A DNA stretch of 64,000 bases from Leifsonia sp. EB41 (GCF_041262565.1 NZ_JBGCCJ010000001.1:1240001-1304000); one strand, 5' to 3'; counted from the stretch's first letter, positions 17,743 to 26,835 are shown. Made by a program: numbers and translations. The notes: generated by a model from the letters alone, not told the origin.

Positions 17743-18837
17743 GTGAAACTGAAGCGTCTTGGCGTTCCCGTGGCACTCCTCGCCGCCGCCGCCATCTCCC
17801 TCACCGCCTGTGCGTCGAACGAGGGCAGCACCCCGGCGACCACCACGGCCAAGCCGTCGAACCTCTCCGGCACGCTGAACGGCATCGGTTCGTCCGCTCA
17901 GGGCGCCGCGCAGACCGTCTGGGCCGCCGGCTTCCAGCAGGCCAACCCGAAGGTCACCGTCAACTACGACCCGCAGGGCTCCGGCGCCGGCCGCAAGAGC
18001 TTCATCTCGGGCGCCGCGGACTTCGCCGGCTCCGACGCCGCGCTCAACACCACCGAGCTCGCCGGCACGTTCGCCGGTTGCGCCGCGGGCGCCAAGGGCA
18101 TCGACCTCCCGGTCTACATCTCCCCGATCGCAATCGCGTACAACGTGGACGGCGTGAAGGACCTCAAGCTCGACGCCGACACGATCGCCGGCATCTTCTC
18201 GGGCAAGATCACCACCTGGGACGACGCCAAGATCAAGTCGCAGAACTCGGGCGCCACGCTCCCGTCCGCGCCGATCACGGTCGTGCACCGCTCCGACGAC
18301 TCGGGCACCACCCAGAACTTCACCGACTACCTGGCGCAGAACGCACCGACCGTCTGGACCGCTCCCGCGGCGCAGACCTTCCCGTTCCAGGTCGGCGACG
18401 CCGCCAAGGGCACCTCGGGTGTCGCGGACGCCACCAAGAACGCGAAGAACTCGATCACGTACATCGACGAGTCCGGCTCGGCCGGCCTCTCGATCGCGCA
18501 GCTCAAGGTCGGCGACAACTACGAGAAGATCAGCGCGGACGGTGCGGCCAAGGTCGTCGCCGCCTCCCCGATCGCCTCGGGTCGCGAGACCAACGACCTG
18601 GCCATCCAGATCAACCGCAAGGACACCAGCAAGGGTGCCTGGCCGCTGGTCCTGGTCTCCTACGTGGTCGCCTGCCAGCAGTACAAGGACGCCGCCAAGG
18701 CGGACCTGGTCAAGGGCTACGTCGACTACATCATCAGCACCGACGCCCAGAAGGCCGCTTCCGACCAGGCCGGCTCGGCCCCGCTCGCGAGCGACCTGAC
18801 CTCCAAGGTCAGCAAGGCTGTCGCCAGCATCAAGTAA
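17743..18837 (+). CDS. pstS: Phosphate ABC transporter substrate-binding lipoprotein
   Basis: The high-affinity phosphate receptor of PstSCAB. The 364-residue product starts at a GTG after GAAGGGAC, has a lipoprotein signal peptide ending LTACASN (lipidated Cys near 24), and the PstS fold with phosphate-contacting stretches GSSAQGAAQ, GSGAGRKSF, GSDAAL and HRSDDSGTTQNF. It is the first gene of pstSCAB and is preceded by a clear PHO-box array. A hairpin downstream separates it from pstC, which would favour more binding protein than permease. Confidence 0.97.
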   Translation: MKLKRLGVPVALLAAAAISLTACASNEGSTPATTTAKPSNLSGTLNGIGSSAQGAAQTVWAAGFQQANPKVTVNYDPQGSGAGRKSFISGAADFAGSDAALNTTELAGTFAGCAAGAKGIDLPVYISPIAIAYNVDGVKDLKLDADTIAGIFSGKITTWDDAKIKSQNSGATLPSAPITVVHRSDDSGTTQNFTDYLAQNAPTVWTAPAAQTFPFQVGDAAKGTSGVADATKNAKNSITYIDESGSAGLSIAQLKVGDNYEKISADGAAKVVAASPIASGRETNDLAIQINRKDTSKGAWPLVLVSYVVACQQYKDAAKADLVKGYVDYIISTDAQKAASDQAGSAPLASDLTSKVSKAVASIK

Positions 18838-18844
18838 CACCCCG

Positions 18845-18885
18845 GCCGCTCGGCCTGGACCGCACCCCGGTCCAGGCCGAGCGGC
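18845..18885 (+). terminator. Intercistronic hairpin between pstS and pstC
   Basis: A perfect 17-bp inverted repeat (GCCGCTCGGCCTGGACC, 7-nt loop) begins 7 nt after the pstS stop. There is no strong T-tract, so it may be a partial terminator or 3' stabiliser that raises pstS mRNA above pstCAB. Confidence 0.7.
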
Positions 18886-18930
18886 GCATCACACTCACCC
18901 CGCTGGGGACCCGATGAGAGAAAGCAACGA

Positions 18931-19878
18931 ATGACCGCCGGAACCGCAGGAGCCATCAAGCCGAAAGCGAAAGTCCGCCTCGGCGACCGCGTCTTCTCCA
19001 CCTCGACCGTCGTGGCCGGGTCGCTGATCCTCGCCACCCTCGCCGCCGTCGCGCTCTTCCTCATCATCCAGAGCATCCCTGCTCTGAGCGCCGGAGCCGG
19101 CGAGCTCCCCAACAACGCCACCAACTTCTGGGCGTGGGTCTGGCCGCTGGTCTTCGGCACCATCTGGGCCGCCCTCATCGCCCTGATCATCGCAACGCCG
19201 CTGTCGATCGGCATCGCCCTCTTCATCTCGCACTATGCGCCCCGCCGGGTCGCGCAGACCCTCGGCTACATCATCGACCTGCTCGCCGCCGTCCCGTCCG
19301 TCGTCTTCGGTCTCTGGGGCATCGCGACGCTCTCCTCGTTCGTCCAGCCCTTCTACGCCTGGCTCGGCCAGTACCTCGGCTGGTTCCCGCTCTTCGCGCC
19401 GCCGATCTCCGGCACCGGACGCACCATCCTCACCGCCGCGATCGTGCTCGCCGTGATGGTCATCCCGATCATGACGGCGATCTGCCGCGAGATCTTCCTG
19501 CAGACCCCGCGCTTGCACGAGGAGGCCGCGCTGGCGCTCGGCGCCACGAAGTGGGAGATGGTCCGCATGGCGGTCCTCCCCTTCGCCCGCAGCGGCATCA
19601 TCTCCGCGATCATGCTCGGCCTCGGCCGCGCGCTCGGCGAGACGCTGGCGATCGCGATGGTGCTCTCGCCGGCCCTGATCGTCAAGTTCGCCGTGCTGCA
19701 GGCGCAGAGCCCCAACACGATCGCCGCGAACATCGCGCTGCAGTTCCCGGAGGCCACCGGCGTCGGCGTCAACGCGCTCATCGCATCCGGCCTCGTGCTG
19801 TTCGTCGTGACCCTGCTGATCAACATGCTCGCCCGTTACATCGTCAGCCGCCGTGCGGCCTTCTCTGGAGCGAACTGA
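18931..19878 (+). CDS. pstC: Phosphate ABC transporter permease PstC
   Basis: A 315-residue inner-membrane permease with about six transmembrane segments and the ABC-2 coupling motif LHEEAALALGATKWEMVRMAVLP, typical of PstC/PstA. It forms the phosphate channel with PstA. Its TGA stop overlaps the pstA ATG (ATGA). The start ATG at 18931 follows GAGAAAGC. Confidence 0.96.
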   Translation: MTAGTAGAIKPKAKVRLGDRVFSTSTVVAGSLILATLAAVALFLIIQSIPALSAGAGELPNNATNFWAWVWPLVFGTIWAALIALIIATPLSIGIALFISHYAPRRVAQTLGYIIDLLAAVPSVVFGLWGIATLSSFVQPFYAWLGQYLGWFPLFAPPISGTGRTILTAAIVLAVMVIPIMTAICREIFLQTPRLHEEAALALGATKWEMVRMAVLPFARSGIISAIMLGLGRALGETLAIAMVLSPALIVKFAVLQAQSPNTIAANIALQFPEATGVGVNALIASGLVLFVVTLLINMLARYIVSRRAAFSGAN

Positions 19879-20975
19879 TGGCCGCCACCACCACCGCGAC
19901 CGCGGCGCCCCGCCCGCTCGCCAACTCCTACACCGCGGGCAAGCTCCCGCGTTGGACGCCCTGGGTGATGCTCGTCGGCTCCTGGGCCGTGCTCATCGCC
20001 GTGTTCGCGATGCTCGCGGCCAGCGGCGCCACCAAGGGCTTCAACCCCGTCGGGGCGATCTTCTTCGGCACCGTGCTCTTCGACATCGCGATCTACACCA
20101 CATCGCTGCTGGTCGAAGGCAACCGCAAGGCGAAGGACCGGCTGGTCACCTCGCTCGTCGCGACGGCGTTCATCATCGCGCTGCTGCCGCTGATCTCCCT
20201 CGGCTGGACGGTCGTCGCCCAGGGCCTCGCGCGGTTCGACCTCACCTTCTTCTCCGAGTCGATGCGCAACGTCATCGGCGAGGGCGGCGGCGCGCTCCAC
20301 GCGATCGTCGGCACGCTGGAGATCACGCTCATGGCGGCGGTCATCTCGGTGCCGATCGGCCTCCTCACCTCGATCTACCTGGTGGAGTACGGGCGCGGGA
20401 TCCTCGCCCGCGGCATCACCTTCTTCGTGGACGTCATGACCGGCATCCCCTCGATCGTCGCCGGTCTGTTCGCCTACGCGCTGTTCGCCCTCTTCTTCGG
20501 GCCGGCCATCCGCAACGGCTTCATGGGGTCCGTGGCTCTGTCCGTGCTGATGATCCCGGTCGTCGTTCGTTCGAGCGAGGAGATCCTGCGGATCGTCCCC
20601 AACGAGCTGCGGGAGGCCTCCCTCGCCCTGGGCGTGCCGAAGTGGCTGACCGTGCTCAAGGTCGTGCTGCCGACGTCGGTGGCGGGACTCGTCACCGGCG
20701 TGATGCTCGCCATCGCCCGCGTGATCGGCGAGACCGCGCCGCTGCTGATCGTGGCCGGCTTCACCACGAGCATGAACTACGACCTCTTCAACGACCGGAT
20801 GATGGCCCTGCCGGTGTTCGTGTACACCCAGTACACCCAGGCGGCCGGCCTGCACGCGCAGGCCTCCATCGACCGTGCCTGGACCGGTGCGCTCACCCTG
20901 ATCATCATCGTCATGCTCCTGAACCTCATCGGCCGGATCGTCGCGAAGGCCTTCGCCCCCAAGTACGGCCGCTGA
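19878..20975 (+). CDS. pstA: Phosphate ABC transporter permease PstA
   Basis: The second channel subunit, 365 residues. An N-terminal extension with two helices (about 28-75) precedes the conserved permease core (LHAIVGTLEITLMAAVISVPIGLL) and its coupling motif LREASLALGVPKWLTVLKVVLP. The ATG overlaps the pstC stop, which identifies the start among a longer open frame. It is followed by pstB after 48 nt. Confidence 0.95.
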   Translation: MAATTTATAAPRPLANSYTAGKLPRWTPWVMLVGSWAVLIAVFAMLAASGATKGFNPVGAIFFGTVLFDIAIYTTSLLVEGNRKAKDRLVTSLVATAFIIALLPLISLGWTVVAQGLARFDLTFFSESMRNVIGEGGGALHAIVGTLEITLMAAVISVPIGLLTSIYLVEYGRGILARGITFFVDVMTGIPSIVAGLFAYALFALFFGPAIRNGFMGSVALSVLMIPVVVRSSEEILRIVPNELREASLALGVPKWLTVLKVVLPTSVAGLVTGVMLAIARVIGETAPLLIVAGFTTSMNYDLFNDRMMALPVFVYTQYTQAAGLHAQASIDRAWTGALTLIIIVMLLNLIGRIVAKAFAPKYGR

Positions 20976-21023
20976 CCGCGGACTCCACAGCTTCAACCCG
21001 AAGAAACGCAGACAAGGAAAAAC

Positions 21024-21803
21024 GTGTCCAAGCGCATCGAAGTCAACGACCTCAACGTGTACTACAGCAAGTTCCTCGCCGTGGAGGGCGTGTCGCTCAC
21101 CATCGAGCCGCGCACGGTGACCGCTTTCATCGGCCCGTCCGGCTGCGGCAAGTCGACCTTCCTCCGCACGCTGAACCGCATGCACGAGGTCATCCCCGGC
21201 GCGTACGTCGACGGTGAGGTGCTGATCGACGGCAACAACCTGTACGGCACGGGCGTCGACCCGGTGCTCGTGCGCCGCCAGGTGGGCATGGTCTTCCAGC
21301 GCCCCAACCCGTTCCCGACGATGAGCATCCGCGACAACGTGCTCGCCGGCGTCAAGCTCAACAACCGCCGGATGTCGAGGAGCGAGTCGGACGACCTGGT
21401 GGAGAAGTCGCTGCAGGGCGCCAACCTCTGGAACGAGGTCAAGGACCGCCTCGCCCTCCCCGGCTCCGGACTCTCGGGCGGCCAGCAGCAGCGCCTGTGC
21501 ATCGCGCGCGCCATCGCGGTCTCCCCCGACGTGCTCCTGATGGACGAGCCGTGCTCGGCTCTCGACCCGATCTCGACGCTCGCGATCGAGGACCTGATCG
21601 AGGAGCTCAAGAACGACTACACGATCGTGATCGTCACCCACAACATGCAGCAGGCCTCGCGCGTCTCCGACCGCACCGCGTTCTTCAACATCGCGGGCAC
21701 CGGCAAGCCGGGCAAGCTCATCGAGTACAACGACACCAACATGATCTTCTCCAACCCGACCGTGCAGGCCACCGAGGACTACGTCTCCGGCCGCTTCGGT
21801 TGA
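21024..21803 (+). CDS. pstB: Phosphate ABC transporter ATPase PstB
   Basis: The 259-residue ATPase that energises phosphate import. Walker A is [10 protein letters not shown], the signature is LSGGQQQRL, Walker B is [13 protein letters not shown], and the H-loop is [13 protein letters not shown]. Length is standard for PstB. It starts at GTG after AAGGAAAAAC and ends the pst operon, followed by a strong hairpin. Confidence 0.97.
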   Translation: MSKRIEVNDLNVYYSKFLAVEGVSLTIEPRTVTAFIGPSGCGKSTFLRTLNRMHEVIPGAYVDGEVLIDGNNLYGTGVDPVLVRRQVGMVFQRPNPFPTMSIRDNVLAGVKLNNRRMSRSESDDLVEKSLQGANLWNEVKDRLALPGSGLSGGQQQRLCIARAIAVSPDVLLMDEPCSALDPISTLAIEDLIEELKNDYTIVIVTHNMQQASRVSDRTAFFNIAGTGKPGKLIEYNDTNMIFSNPTVQATEDYVSGRFG

Positions 21804-21822
21804 TCCTCCACCGCACAGCGTG

Positions 21823-21856
21823 AACGAGGCCCACGGGATGTCCCGTGGGCCTCGTT
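21823..21856. terminator. Bidirectional terminator between pstB and rskA
   Basis: A perfect 16-bp inverted repeat (arm AACGAGGCCCACGGGA) with a very short loop lies between the convergent stops of pstB and rskA. Confidence 0.85.
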
Positions 21857-21884
21857 GCGTCTCATCCCCCGGCCGGCGGCCGGC

Positions 21885-22661
21885 TCAGGAGTTGATGGCG
21901 ACGATCGGCTTCGTGGTCGGCTGCTTCGAGCCTCCGCTGGGCTCGACGGTCATGCCGATCGTGTCGCCTGGCGTCATCGTGCCCGTGAGGACGCGCCAGG
22001 TCGCGACGTGGCCGGCGGAGTCCATCGTGCCGGCCGGAGTCGCGGCGCCGCCGCGGATGTACCAGAGCTCGTAGGTCTTGCCGCCGGCGAGCTGCGGGAG
22101 GTCGGTGGCGACGATCGCGGACTGGCCGAGCTGGGCCGACCAGACGAGCGTCGCCGTGCCGCCGCCGGTGATGGGAGCGGTGCTGCGCTGCGTGTCGGGG
22201 GCGGCGTTCAGGGCGGCCAGCGCGGAGGACTGCTGCTGCTGGTAGGAGTCGGTTCCGGCGAGGCTGACGCCGACGAAGGCGCCGGCGATGAAGAGGACCA
22301 CGGCGGCCGCTGCGGAGGCGAGGATCGCGCCGGGGCGCTGGAACCAGCGACGGGCCGCGCGGGCCTCGGCGGGAGTGGGGCTTGTCGCGGGGGCCAGGGC
22401 CGGCGTGCTCGGCGCTGCGTGCACCGGAGCCGGCGCTGCCGTGCTCTGCGCTGCCTGCTCCTCCTCCGGGGCGAGCTGCGGCGTCTCGGCGATCCGAGCG
22501 AACAGCGCGGCCTTCAGCGCTGCGGGCGGTTCGACGGGGTCGGACGCGAGCGCGAGCTGAGCGGCGACGTCCTCGAAGTCCTGCGCCTCCTGGGCGTCGT
22601 CCGCACCGAGGCGGGCGCCGAGGCGTGCGGGGTCCACAGCATCGCGGTTCTCGTCGGTCAT
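21885..22661 (-). CDS. rskA: Anti-sigma-K factor RskA
   Basis: A 258-residue single-pass membrane anti-sigma factor. The cytoplasmic N-terminal region (about 1-95) binds the sigma factor, an Ala/Pro-rich linker follows, one transmembrane helix lies near 110-132 (GAILASAAAAVVLFIAGAFVGV), and the extracytoplasmic domain ends with YELWYIRGGAATPAG and MTVEPSGGSKQPTT, the RskA hallmark. It sequesters SigK until regulated intramembrane proteolysis releases it. Its ATG overlaps the sigK stop (ATGA), so the pair is stoichiometrically coupled. Confidence 0.92.
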   Translation of the reverse strand: MTDENRDAVDPARLGARLGADDAQEAQDFEDVAAQLALASDPVEPPAALKAALFARIAETPQLAPEEEQAAQSTAAPAPVHAAPSTPALAPATSPTPAEARAARRWFQRPGAILASAAAAVVLFIAGAFVGVSLAGTDSYQQQQSSALAALNAAPDTQRSTAPITGGGTATLVWSAQLGQSAIVATDLPQLAGGKTYELWYIRGGAATPAGTMDSAGHVATWRVLTGTMTPGDTIGMTVEPSGGSKQPTTKPIVAINS

Positions 22662-23302
22662 GGTGTCACCCCCAGTTCGTCGCGCAGGCGTATCATCGCA
22701 TCCCGCAATCGGGTTTTCGCTGTGCCGAGTGGGATGCCCAGCTCGGCCGCGAGCTCACTCTGGGTGAGCCCTCCGAAGTAGGCGAGTGTGACGGCTTGGC
22801 GCTGCACGTCGCTCAACTTCTTCATCGCCACCTCCACTCGCTCATGCTCGACCCGGACCTCCACTGTCTCCGCCACCACATCGAACGCTGTCGGCAGGTC
22901 TCGGATGCCGACCGCTGTATCACGGTCGTGCGACGCCTGGGACGCACGGATGCGGTCGATCGCCCTCCTGTGCGCCATCGTGAGGAGCCAGGTGAGCGCT
23001 CTGCCCTTATTCGGATCGAAGCGCCGAGCGGATTGCCACGCCTCCAGGAAGACCTCCTGGGCGACCTCCTCGGACTGCGCGGCGTCGATCAGGACCCGCC
23101 GGATGAGGCCGAGCACACGGGAGGCGGTGTGGTCGTAGAGGTCGGAGAACGCACGCTGATCGCCCTGCGCGACACGCAGGAGCAGGTCGTCGAGCTGCTC
23201 CACCACGGGGGCGTCGTCCACTCTTCGATCTCCACTCGTCTGGGCCGCTGACGCCTTCGACTGTATCCCTTCCGCCGCGATGAGCGAGCCCACGACGGGC
23301 AT
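22658..23302 (-). CDS. sigK: ECF sigma factor SigK
   Basis: A 214-residue extracytoplasmic-function sigma factor. Region 2 (about 45-115) contains FSDLYDHTASRVLGLIRRVL and the -10 recognition helix WLLTMAHRRAIDRIR. Region 4 (about 160-210) contains AYFGGLTQSELAAELGIPLGTAKTRLRDAMIRLR. In mycobacteria SigK-RskA controls secreted antigens; here the targets are unknown. The first 30 residues are less conserved, so a start at a downstream GTG or ATG cannot be excluded. Upstream, 23303-23485 contains no gene and is the likely autoregulated promoter region. Confidence 0.92.
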   Translation of the reverse strand: MPVVGSLIAAEGIQSKASAAQTSGDRRVDDAPVVEQLDDLLLRVAQGDQRAFSDLYDHTASRVLGLIRRVLIDAAQSEEVAQEVFLEAWQSARRFDPNKGRALTWLLTMAHRRAIDRIRASQASHDRDTAVGIRDLPTAFDVVAETVEVRVEHERVEVAMKKLSDVQRQAVTLAYFGGLTQSELAAELGIPLGTAKTRLRDAMIRLRDELGVTP

Positions 23303-23485
23303 GAAAGAGCCGGACCGCAGAACGCCTCTCGGCGCGAGGCCGCTCGAAGCGGCAAGTATTGGAGCCCGGGGTTACTGCGGTCCGGCTTCGTCAAGCATAC
23401 AGGAGGCCGCCCGGGGCTTCACGGCGTGGCGTTCGCAGGGAGAGAACGGCGGGCGGGAATACGGGTGGTCTCCGTGCGTCTCCGC

Positions 23486-24115
23486 TCAGTCGAGCGAGTC
23501 GGTGCGCCACAGCCGCGCACAGGTGGTCAGCTCCTCGGCCGTGCGGGTGAAACGCAGGGCGCGCGTGGTCAGCTCGCTCGCCCGCTCGGGGTCGAGCGCG
23601 TCCCGGTCGTCGGCCACGGAGAGGCATCCCGCCGCCGTCACCCGGCAGAACGCGGCCGCCCGGTCGAGCGCGACCGCGAAGTCGCCCTCGAACACCCCGC
23701 GCAGGATGCGATCGGCGAGCTCCGTCACCTCCCCGGGCCCGGCCGGCGTCGGCGCGCCCGCGACCACGGGGTCGATGGAGGCGATGACCTCCGTGCCGCG
23801 CTGGTACAGCAGCGCGGTCCCCTCGGCGTCCTGCCGGATCAGCAGCCGCAGCAGGTAGATCCGCCACAGCGCCCCCGGCAGGCTCTTGGGGTTGGATCGC
23901 GCCCACAACTCGGCGATCGCGTCGATGCCGTGCTCGTCGGTGTAGGCGACGAGCCGGTCCACGATCTCCGGATCGGGGTCCTCACGGACGCGCGCGAGCA
24001 GCGCCTGGGCGGTCTCGTGGGCGACTTTGCTTATCTGCGCGGGATCGTCCCCACCGAGAAAGGCCTCGAACATCCCCCCGGGAAACAGCGTTGGCTTGTG
24101 ATAGCGGTCCGGCAT
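23486..24115 (-). CDS. Conserved actinobacterial protein of unknown function
   Basis: A 209-residue soluble, mostly helical protein. Its N-terminus PDRYHKPTLFPGGMFEAFLGGDDPAQISKVAHETAQALL resembles a widely conserved actinobacterial family whose database names are inconsistent, so I do not assign a role. The helices LWRIYLLRLLIRQ and ELADRILRGVFEGDFAVALDRAAAF suggest a repeat-like helical bundle. ATG at 24115 (after a G-run) is preferred over GTG 21 nt upstream. It stands alone between sigK and tRNA-Lys. Confidence 0.8.
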   Translation of the reverse strand: MPDRYHKPTLFPGGMFEAFLGGDDPAQISKVAHETAQALLARVREDPDPEIVDRLVAYTDEHGIDAIAELWARSNPKSLPGALWRIYLLRLLIRQDAEGTALLYQRGTEVIASIDPVVAGAPTPAGPGEVTELADRILRGVFEGDFAVALDRAAAFCRVTAAGCLSVADDRDALDPERASELTTRALRFTRTAEELTTCARLWRTDSLD

Positions 24116-24172
24116 CCCCCCATTCTGCCCCGGCACGGGGAGGTGCGGAATCCACGCTAGATTAGAGGGCGA

Positions 24173-24245
24173 GGGCCTCTAGCTCAGTCGGTAGAGCATC
24201 GGACTTTTAATCCGCGGGTCGTGGGTTCGAGCCCCACGGGGCCCA
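24173..24245 (+). tRNA. tRNA-Lys (anticodon TTT)
   Basis: A complete 73-nt cloverleaf: acceptor GGGCCTC/GGGGCCC, D arm GCTC..GAGC, anticodon loop CTTTTAA, variable GGGTC, T arm GTGGG-TTCGAGC-CCCAC, discriminator A; no encoded CCA at the proper position. The 27-43 pair is mismatched, as in some other Lys tRNAs. An integrase remnant faces its 3' end, so it served as an attachment site. Confidence 0.96.
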
Positions 24246-24254
24246 CCCAGTGGA

Positions 24255-24650
24255 TCACAGGGATTCAAGCCCATCGGCGGCAGTTTCGGAAGCCGCGATT
24301 TCGGGATTTGCCCACATTTTGCCCGCAACCTCTGGAGAGCCAAGACGGCTCAATGCGTCCCCAACGGCATCCAGGTCATCGTCGAAGAGGTCGGCGTAGA
24401 CGTCGAGGGTCATCGCGGCGGAGGCGTGGCCGAGCTTCCGTTGGACTGCCTTTACGTTGGCTCCCGCCGAGCTGGCCAAGCTCGCGGCCGTATGGCGGAG
24501 GTCGTGGACGGTCGGGCGCAGCAGGTCGGGATGGTTGTCGGCGAGAGAGTCGGCCGCTTTGGTCGCTTCGCGATGCAGCGGAGCTGCACCCTTGACTCGG
24601 TCGCTCAGCGCGCGAGGATGCCTTGGGTGGGGCACCAACTGATGACGCAC
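24255..24650 (-). pseudogene. C-terminal remnant of a tyrosine integrase
   Basis: The 131-codon frame retains the C-terminal half of the catalytic domain: the Arg box in VHDLRHTAASLASSAGA, NVKAVQRKLGHASAAMT with the conserved His, and the nucleophile Tyr in LDVYADLFDDDLD. The N-terminal arm-binding and core-binding domains and the first catalytic Arg are missing, and upstream sequence does not continue the family. It ends 10 nt from the tRNA-Lys 3' end, the normal position of an island integrase. It cannot be active. Confidence 0.85.
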
Positions 24651-24703
24651 CCTTCCGCGCTCCCGTCGGTTCCAAGCCCAGTGGGCGCCGCGTTAAGACT
24701 GGC

Positions 24704-25804
24704 TCAAGGAGTCTTGGATCTCACCCTTGAGAAGTCGGCCTCCTCCTCGTCCTTGGAAAGGAGGCGCTGGCCGGCCATGCGCACGACCCGGCCACTCACT
24801 TCATCAACCTGCGGGATGTCACCGGCCAGCCAGCGCAGAGTCGTGTAGCCGCCTCGTGTTTCACGGTAGAAGGCGCTCACATACGCCCTTCGCGCCAGTA
24901 GGAGTATCAAGCCGAAAAGGAACACGTTGGAGTAAGACGCGGCGAAGCCTGTGACGAATGGCGAAAGATGGCGTGTTAGGAAGACGAGCGAGCTGTTGAC
25001 CCACCCCGTTACGTAAATGCAGCCAAGGATTCCGATGAGGGCTTGATCGCGGTTGAAGTAGGTCCTCGCTCCGTACCCGACATTCGCAGCCACTACGGTG
25101 CCGAACGGAACCCGGTGCAGTGCCGGTCCTGCGAGGTCGTCTCTTGGCCCACGCCGTTTCGCAGCACGTATGTGTAGCTGAATGGCCAGGCAGAGATCAA
25201 CCAAATCCTTCTCGGAGGCGATTGCCTTCCAACCTGACGAACCGACGGTGAAGAACAGTTCCGGCTCGTCACCGGGTGCGTTGAGTCGAATGCGCAGCAC
25301 GGATGAACGCTTGAGTCCGTTGCGACGCACCCGTTCCGTGCTCACAGAATCGACCTGGCCCCACGGGATGTCTGCGACCACGCGCGGGTCTCTGACTCCT
25401 GCGTAGATTCGCATTCCTCGCTGCGAAAACGCCGCCGTCAACGCAGGGCGCATGCCGTGGAATTTCGCCACCGACAATGTGCTGTCGAGCGCGCCGAGCC
25501 TCCAGAGGCTCACAGACGTCGGCGCGTCCAAGACCATTGCGTGGAGGCGCGCTTGCGGCTCGATCTTAAGTACCGCCTCCCATCTACAGTCTGCCCTCCA
25601 CCTGGAGGACAGGTAGCTCGCCGCGATGACCGACACGAAAACGACGTTTCCGATCGTCGCCCCGAGCACGAACAGCCAGGACCTAGCCTCGCTTTCGAAG
25701 CTGAGTCCGATGACTGCAGTCGCAGCGATCACGGCCACGATCAATAAAGGGACCAGGACGAGCAGACGCTGCCACCAGTGCAAGCGGGTTTGATACGTCG
25801 GCAC
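24704..25804 (-). CDS. Island membrane protein with PH-like domain, unknown function
   Basis: A 366-residue protein. Two N-terminal transmembrane helices (about 8-30 and 38-60) precede a soluble beta-rich domain (about 65-245), and two more hydrophobic segments (about 265-287 and 295-320) precede a charged tail. The soluble part, with GMRIYAGVRDPRVVADIPWGQVDSVSTERVRR and SSVLRIRLNAP, has the look of a bacterial PH-like domain. The GTG at 25804 has GAGGGGG 7 nt upstream; the frame is open further but without a better start. The gene at 33886 has a similar two-helix plus PH-like layout. Confidence 0.6.
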   Translation of the reverse strand: MPTYQTRLHWWQRLLVLVPLLIVAVIAATAVIGLSFESEARSWLFVLGATIGNVVFVSVIAASYLSSRWRADCRWEAVLKIEPQARLHAMVLDAPTSVSLWRLGALDSTLSVAKFHGMRPALTAAFSQRGMRIYAGVRDPRVVADIPWGQVDSVSTERVRRNGLKRSSVLRIRLNAPGDEPELFFTVGSSGWKAIASEKDLVDLCLAIQLHIRAAKRRGPRDDLAGPALHRVPFGTVVAANVGYGARTYFNRDQALIGILGCIYVTGWVNSSLVFLTRHLSPFVTGFAASYSNVFLFGLILLLARRAYVSAFYRETRGGYTTLRWLAGDIPQVDEVSGRVVRMAGQRLLSKDEEEADFSRVRSKTP

Positions 25805-26083
25805 TGTCGAGCCCCCTCGGTGTTTGTCGTCGTCGCCAAGACTTGCGTGACCATCTTTGCAAACCAACGGTTGATTCGCTCTGGGGTTGAGCGAGCAGTT
25901 CGCTGGTTCTTTTTCGCGTAGTCGACGATGAAGTACACCGCCACTCCTGCGAGATACAGGAGTGCGATCGACCAAGCTATCCAGTTGCTGTCGAGCAACC
26001 CGCCCAGGACCTGCGTAGCCAAGCAGCGCGGAGAGAATCATCGCGGGAAACAGAACTACTACGGCCCAGACCCTTCGACCCAT
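25741..26083 (-). pseudogene. Small two-helix membrane protein, apparently frameshifted
   Basis: An ATG at 26083 encodes MGRRVWAVVVLFPAMILSAL, a hydrophobic leader. About 60 nt later the hydrophobic coding signal moves to the +1 frame (LDSNWIAWSIALLYLAGVAV, then DYAKKNQRTARS) and runs to 25741, overlapping the next gene's start. Together they look like one two-helix protein broken by a 1-nt shift near 26020-26030. Alternatively a TTG at 26022 starts a separate 93-residue protein. Confidence 0.35.
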
Positions 26084-26250
26084 CGGGACGCTACCACCCC
26101 TCCGGGCATCACCGCGGAGGTACTCCCGGGGTCTTCGACGTCCATGTGCTGAACCTAGCGGTTCCGAACAGTGTTCAACGGGAGCGAAGCACACGGCGCA
26201 TTGGAGTAGATGGCATGCTCAACGGGCTAAAGCAACCCGAAAAGGAAAGC

Positions 26251-26358
26251 ATGACCGACAGAGCTAGAACACCAAGAAGGAAGCAAGGACACAAACCAAC
26301 GAGGGAAGGCCAAACCAAGAAGACGAAGTCCCGATACACAAAGACGGAAATGCAATAA
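26251..26358 (+). CDS. Possible very basic 35-residue peptide
   Basis: ATG follows AAAAGGAAAGC, a good ribosome-binding site. The peptide is strongly basic (many K and R, as in TPRRKQGHKPTREGQTKKTK) with no hydrophobic stretch. It lies in a conspicuously A-rich patch (about 26220-26370) unlike the rest of the window. It could be a remnant or chance frame. Confidence 0.25.
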   Translation: MTDRARTPRRKQGHKPTREGQTKKTKSRYTKTEMQ

Positions 26359-26437
26359 ATGCAATGCACCCAGGCACTTTAAGTGAGCCCCTTCGGCAGC
26401 CCAATGAATGACAGGGGTCGCGTGTAAACCAGGTTGC

Positions 26438-26791
26438 ATGGCAAATCGGGGCAAGGCGAGCCGGCGCGAAGCGTCCTACGCGCGGCAGCGCCAAGCGCAC
26501 GACGCCGCCACCACACGGCACGCTGAAGACCGCGAGCGGGAGGCCGCACAGCGGCACGCCGCCGACGCGATGTTGGAGTTCCAGGCCAAATGGGGCACGC
26601 GCGACGACGCCCTCCAACGACTTGGTGAGGTCTCGCGAACCATGGAGCGACTGCGCCGCGAACAGGACACCGCAATTCGCGAACGCGACGAGTTGATCGT
26701 TGCCGAAAGCTGGAGCTCGTTGTCGGCGCGAACGGGGCTGAGCCGGCAGGGGCTAAGCAAGCGGTCTCGGGACTACACCGCGAAGTCCTAG
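26438..26791 (+). CDS. Coiled-coil protein with C-terminal HTH-like segment
   Basis: A 117-residue, highly charged Ala/Arg/Glu-rich protein. Residues about 5-85 are predicted to form a long coiled coil (heptad-like, e.g. ALQRLGEVSRTMERLRREQD). The end LSARTGLSRQGLSKRSRDY resembles a short helix-turn-helix. ATG at 26438 follows AGGTTGC. Similar layouts occur in plasmid or phage accessory proteins, but I do not recognise the family. Confidence 0.5.
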   Translation: MANRGKASRREASYARQRQAHDAATTRHAEDREREAAQRHAADAMLEFQAKWGTRDDALQRLGEVSRTMERLRREQDTAIRERDELIVAESWSSLSARTGLSRQGLSKRSRDYTAKS

Positions 26792-26835
26792 AGATGGAAT
26801 TGCGGACGCTTCTCGGATGTCGCCATCGTTTTCGG

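Noticed and set aside
23303-23485. Possible coding on the plus strand upstream of sigK
   Set aside because: Frames here extend into the neighbouring genes' complements and have no start signals. It is better read as the sigK promoter region.
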